From Lysobacteraceae bacterium (GTDB lineage Bacteria > Pseudomonadota > Gammaproteobacteria > Xanthomonadales > Xanthomonadaceae), in the NCBI GenBank assembly GCA_016789405.1, contig JAEUPQ010000031.1, positions 1-64,000 of the forward strand: a stretch of 64,000 bases of DNA, given 5' to 3'. The position numbers were made by a program, and so were the translations under genes. The notes beneath the pieces were generated by a model. The model saw only the letters and a list, made by a program, of their open reading frames with translations, ran no database searches and was not told the origin of the DNA. Of the stretch, positions 61,376 through 64,000 are shown piece by piece (the first letter of the stretch is position 1; each line of letters begins with the position of its first letter).

Positions 61376-63121
61376 ATGTCCCATCCCGCGAAGTCGTTCC
61401 GCCCGGCGCTCGGCGCCGGCTCCCTGCTGCTGCTGGTCGTTGCCTACCTCGTCGCCGCGTTGAACACGCGCTTGTGGAGCATCGTGTTCGCATCTCCCGG
61501 GATGGCGGGCGTGCACGGTGCGAAGGTGGCGATGGCGGTGGCCGCCGCGCTGTTCGCGCTGACCCTGCTGATGCTGTTGCCGCTGAGCCTGCGCTGGACC
61601 TTCCGGCCCGGGCTCGCGGCCGTACTGCTGCTGTCGGCGGCGGCGGCGTTCTTCATCGGCGACTACGGCGCGGTGATCGATCGCCACGCGCTGGCGAGCG
61701 TGTATGCGACCGATGCGCGCGAGGCCGGCGAATGGCTGAGCCCGCGCATGCTGGCCTTCATCGCCGGTCTCGGCGCGGTGCCGGCAGCGCTGCTGTGGTG
61801 GGTGCGGATCGAGTGGCGCAGCGCGCCGCGCGAAATATGGTCGCGATTGAAGCTCGCCGCGCTCGCGTTCGCACTGCTCGCCGCTGCCGCAGGCGTCGCC
61901 GGCAAGGACGTCGCTTCCTTGCTGCGCAACCGGATGGAACTGCGCCATGTCGCCAATCCGTTCGCGCTGCTCGCCGCGAACCTGTCCTACCTGGACCATG
62001 CGCGCGATGCCGATCGCCCCTTCGTGCGCATCGCGACCGATGCCCGGCGCGGCGCCGTGCTCGCACCGACGAAGCGACCGGTCGTTCTGGTGCTGGCGAT
62101 CGGCGAATCGATGCGTGCGGCCAGCCTGGATCTCAACGGCTATGGCCGCGACACCGACCTCGACCTGCATCCGCTGCCGATCGTGAACTTCGGCCATGTC
62201 AGCAGCTGCGGCACGAATACCGCGACTTCGCTGCCCTGCATGTTTTCCGACCTGGGGCGCGAGCACTACGACGATGCCGAAGCGAAGCATCGCGAGAACC
62301 TGCTCGACGTGCTGATGCGCGCCGGCTACGAGGTGCTGTGGCTGGACAACAACACCGGCAGCAAGGGCCTGGCCTCGCGCGCGAAGGAAGTCTCGGCCGC
62401 GAAAGGCGCCGATCCCGCGCTGTGCAACGCCGATGGCTGCTACGACGAGGTATTGGCGGCTCGCCTGAAGGCCGTGCTGCCGACGATCCGGCGCGACACG
62501 GTGGTGGTGGTGCATCTGCTGGGCAGCCACGGCCCGGCCTACCACGCGCGCTATCCGGCGACGTTCTCGGTGTTCCAGCCCGAGTGCAGGACCAACGAGC
62601 TGCAGGACTGCAGCGATGCGCAACTGCGCAATACCTACGACAACTCCGTGCTGTACACCACGCATGTGCTGGCGAAGATCGTGTCGATGCTCGGCGAGTC
62701 GCGCGCGCTGGTGGACCGCATGTCGCCGGAAGCGATGCGCTGCCATGCGCTCCGCGGCCATCACGGCGATGCCTCGTGTCCGCCGATGCCGTCGGCGGTG
62801 GACGTCGTCGATCCGGGCGTCGATGCCGCGATGCTGTTCGTGTCCGACCACGGCGAATCCCTCGGGGAAAAGGGGCTCTACCTGCACGGCGCGCCCTATG
62901 CGATCGCGCCGGACGAACAGACCCACGTGCCCATGCTGCTGTGGACGTCGAACCGCTTCGCCACGCGCCGCGGCCTCGATCTGGACTGCGTGCGCCGCGC
63001 CGCGGACCGGACGCTTTCGCACGATCACTTCTTCCACAGCGTGCTGGCGCTGGCGGGCGTGAGTACCCGCGCACGCAAGCCGGCGCTCGATCTGTTCGGT
63101 GCGTGCATGCCTGCGCGCTGA
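61376..63121 (+). CDS. Phosphoethanolamine-transferase-like enzyme with Ser nucleophile
   Basis: A 581-residue inner-membrane enzyme of the EptA/lipid A phosphoethanolamine transferase family: five N-terminal helices (to about residue 175), then a periplasmic sulfatase-fold domain. LAIGESMRAASLDLNGYGRDTD corresponds to the active-site segment, but the nucleophile is Ser (about residue 245) instead of Thr. SSCGTNTATSLPCMFSDL, VHLLGSHGPAYHARYP and FVSDHGESLGEKGLYLHG supply the metal ligands, and the Cys pairs are present. It would modify surface sugars, often changing antimicrobial-peptide resistance. The acceptor is not determinable. Confidence 0.88.
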   Translation: MSHPAKSFRPALGAGSLLLLVVAYLVAALNTRLWSIVFASPGMAGVHGAKVAMAVAAALFALTLLMLLPLSLRWTFRPGLAAVLLLSAAAAFFIGDYGAVIDRHALASVYATDAREAGEWLSPRMLAFIAGLGAVPAALLWWVRIEWRSAPREIWSRLKLAALAFALLAAAAGVAGKDVASLLRNRMELRHVANPFALLAANLSYLDHARDADRPFVRIATDARRGAVLAPTKRPVVLVLAIGESMRAASLDLNGYGRDTDLDLHPLPIVNFGHVSSCGTNTATSLPCMFSDLGREHYDDAEAKHRENLLDVLMRAGYEVLWLDNNTGSKGLASRAKEVSAAKGADPALCNADGCYDEVLAARLKAVLPTIRRDTVVVVHLLGSHGPAYHARYPATFSVFQPECRTNELQDCSDAQLRNTYDNSVLYTTHVLAKIVSMLGESRALVDRMSPEAMRCHALRGHHGDASCPPMPSAVDVVDPGVDAAMLFVSDHGESLGEKGLYLHGAPYAIAPDEQTHVPMLLWTSNRFATRRGLDLDCVRRAADRTLSHDHFFHSVLALAGVSTRARKPALDLFGACMPAR

Positions 63122-63128
63122 GCGTGGC

Positions 63129-63689
63129 TCAGGCGTCGGCGGTCTCCGCGTCGCGGGCGAATTCGTCCGCATGCAGCCATGCGGCCTGGCGCACCGTGCG
63201 GCGCGTGCGCTGCCACTCGTCCATCATCGATGGCGCAAGGCGATTGAGTTCTTCCAGCTGGCCTGGCTTGGCGGTGTTCGCGGCCAGCTCGATGCGGTGG
63301 CCGCTGGGGTCGTGGAAATAGATCGACTGGAAGATCTCGTGGTTGGTCGGGCCGATGACGTCCAGGCCCATGCCTTCCAGTCGCGTCTTCGCCGCGTGCA
63401 GCGCGTCCAGGCTGTCGACCTCGAACGCGAGATGCTGCACCCAGGCCGGGGTGTTGTCGTCGCGGCCCATGGGTGGCGAGTTCGGCACCTCGAAGAACGC
63501 CAGCACGTTGCCACGGCCCGCGTCGAGGAAGATGTGCATGTACGGATCGGGTTCCCGAGTCGACGGCACGCGATCCTCGGAGATGGCCAGCAGCAGGTCC
63601 ATGTCCAGCGCGCGCTTGTAGAAGTCGACGGTGTCGTTGGCGTCGCGGCAGCGGTAGGCGACGTGGTGGATGCCTCGGGTCAGTGCCAT
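63129..63689 (-). CDS. VOC-superfamily protein next to hppD
   Basis: A 186-residue vicinal-oxygen-chelate protein with the glyoxalase fold: GIHHVAYRCRDANDTVDFYKRALDM, VQHLAFEVDSLDALHAAKTRLEGMGLDV and FHDPSGHRIELAA with a metal His/Glu set. The last 45 residues are helical. The 39-bp gap to the HPPD gene upstream suggests one tyrosine/aromatic degradation operon, where it could be an auxiliary dioxygenase-like or isomerase step. The exact reaction cannot be told. Confidence 0.85.
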   Translation of the reverse strand: MALTRGIHHVAYRCRDANDTVDFYKRALDMDLLLAISEDRVPSTREPDPYMHIFLDAGRGNVLAFFEVPNSPPMGRDDNTPAWVQHLAFEVDSLDALHAAKTRLEGMGLDVIGPTNHEIFQSIYFHDPSGHRIELAANTAKPGQLEELNRLAPSMMDEWQRTRRTVRQAAWLHADEFARDAETADA

Positions 63690-63728
63690 GGGCGTGCGTT
63701 CCTGTGGAAGTGGTGTGTGGACGCGGGC

Positions 63729-64000
63729 TCAGATCACGCCGCGACGTTCCTGGTCTTTCTCCAGCGAGCGGAACAGCGCGCCGAAGTTGCCCTCGCCGAA
63801 GCCGAGGTGCTCCGCGCGCTGGATGATCTCGATGAAGATCGGCCCGATCAGGTTGCGGGTGAAGATCTGCAGCAGGTAGCCGTCCTCGTCGCCATCGACC
63901 AGCACCTGGTGTTCGCGGATGCGCGCGCGATCCTCGCGCACGCCGGGCACGCGGTCGAAGACCTCGGCGTAGTACGCGTCGTCGATCTCCAGGGTCTCGA
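63729..64000 (-). CDS. hppD: 4-hydroxyphenylpyruvate dioxygenase, C-terminal part
   Basis: The last 90 residues of the enzyme; the 5' part lies beyond the window. The segment GYLLQIFTRNLIGPIFIEIIQRAEHLGFGEGNFGALFRSLEKDQERRGVI is diagnostic for HPPD and includes the iron-ligand Glu in FIEIIQR and the C-terminal gating helix GFGEGNF. HPPD converts 4-hydroxyphenylpyruvate to homogentisate in tyrosine breakdown. Confidence 0.93.
   Translation of the reverse strand, partial: ETLEIDDAYYAEVFDRVPGVREDRARIREHQVLVDGDEDGYLLQIFTRNLIGPIFIEIIQRAEHLGFGEGNFGALFRSLEKDQERRGVI

Overview
The window is high-GC DNA with a gammaproteobacterial, Xanthomonadaceae/Lysobacteraceae-like gene content (Lysobacter, Luteimonas, Xanthomonas relatives). 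The evidence is a complete N-acetylglucosamine (GlcNAc) utilisation cluster of the xanthomonad type with a TonB-dependent receptor, NagX and a deaminase of the SIS type; the rhlB-trxA-rho neighbourhood with a long low-complexity Rho N-terminus; a toxin carrying a C-terminal domain like that of xanthomonad type IV secretion effectors; and several xanthomonad-style REP palindromes.

Layout. 1-12.9 kb: sugar metabolism. The 5' end of zwf, a lipoprotein beta-hexosaminidase, a TonB-dependent receptor and a glucokinase-family kinase lie on the minus strand. NagP transporter, LacI regulator, NagB-II, NagA and NagX lie on the plus strand. The divergent kinase-nagP gap carries two LacI-type operator sequences. 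Together these genes cover outer-membrane uptake, oligosaccharide cleavage, inner-membrane transport, phosphorylation, deacetylation and deamination. 12.9-21.7 kb: housekeeping genes (ung, a double-receiver response regulator, ftsX-ftsE, rhlB, trxA, rho) plus a small secreted protein whose 5' leader can form a pseudoknot-like structure.

21.7-40.2 kb: accessory region. It holds an Imm7-like immunity protein; three transcription units that share a near-identical promoter element (22290, 23983 and 38444) and encode beta-rich proteins, among them a LecA-like lectin/lipocalin fusion and two paralogous lectin-like proteins; a visibly AT-richer 3.7-kb gene for a nuclease-TPR-GreAB-C-PIN conflict protein; a duplicated approx. 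390-bp element, each copy with a 57-residue ORF; and a zeta-toxin effector with an overlapping upstream candidate antitoxin and downstream candidate immunity genes.

40.2-64 kb: mostly core genes. These are an HPP membrane protein, RidA/LysR, a BaiN-like flavoprotein, the nicotinamide salvage pair (NadV, NadM-Nudix), an EF-G-like GTPase preceded by a leader peptide and attenuator, a TonB-like protein, a KefB/C antiporter, a large membrane ankyrin protein with YcgL, an S9 dipeptidyl peptidase, a phosphoethanolamine-transferase-like enzyme with Ser at the usual Thr nucleophile, and tyrosine catabolism (VOC protein and the 3' end of hppD). I saw no rRNA, tRNA, CRISPR array, transposase or integrase.
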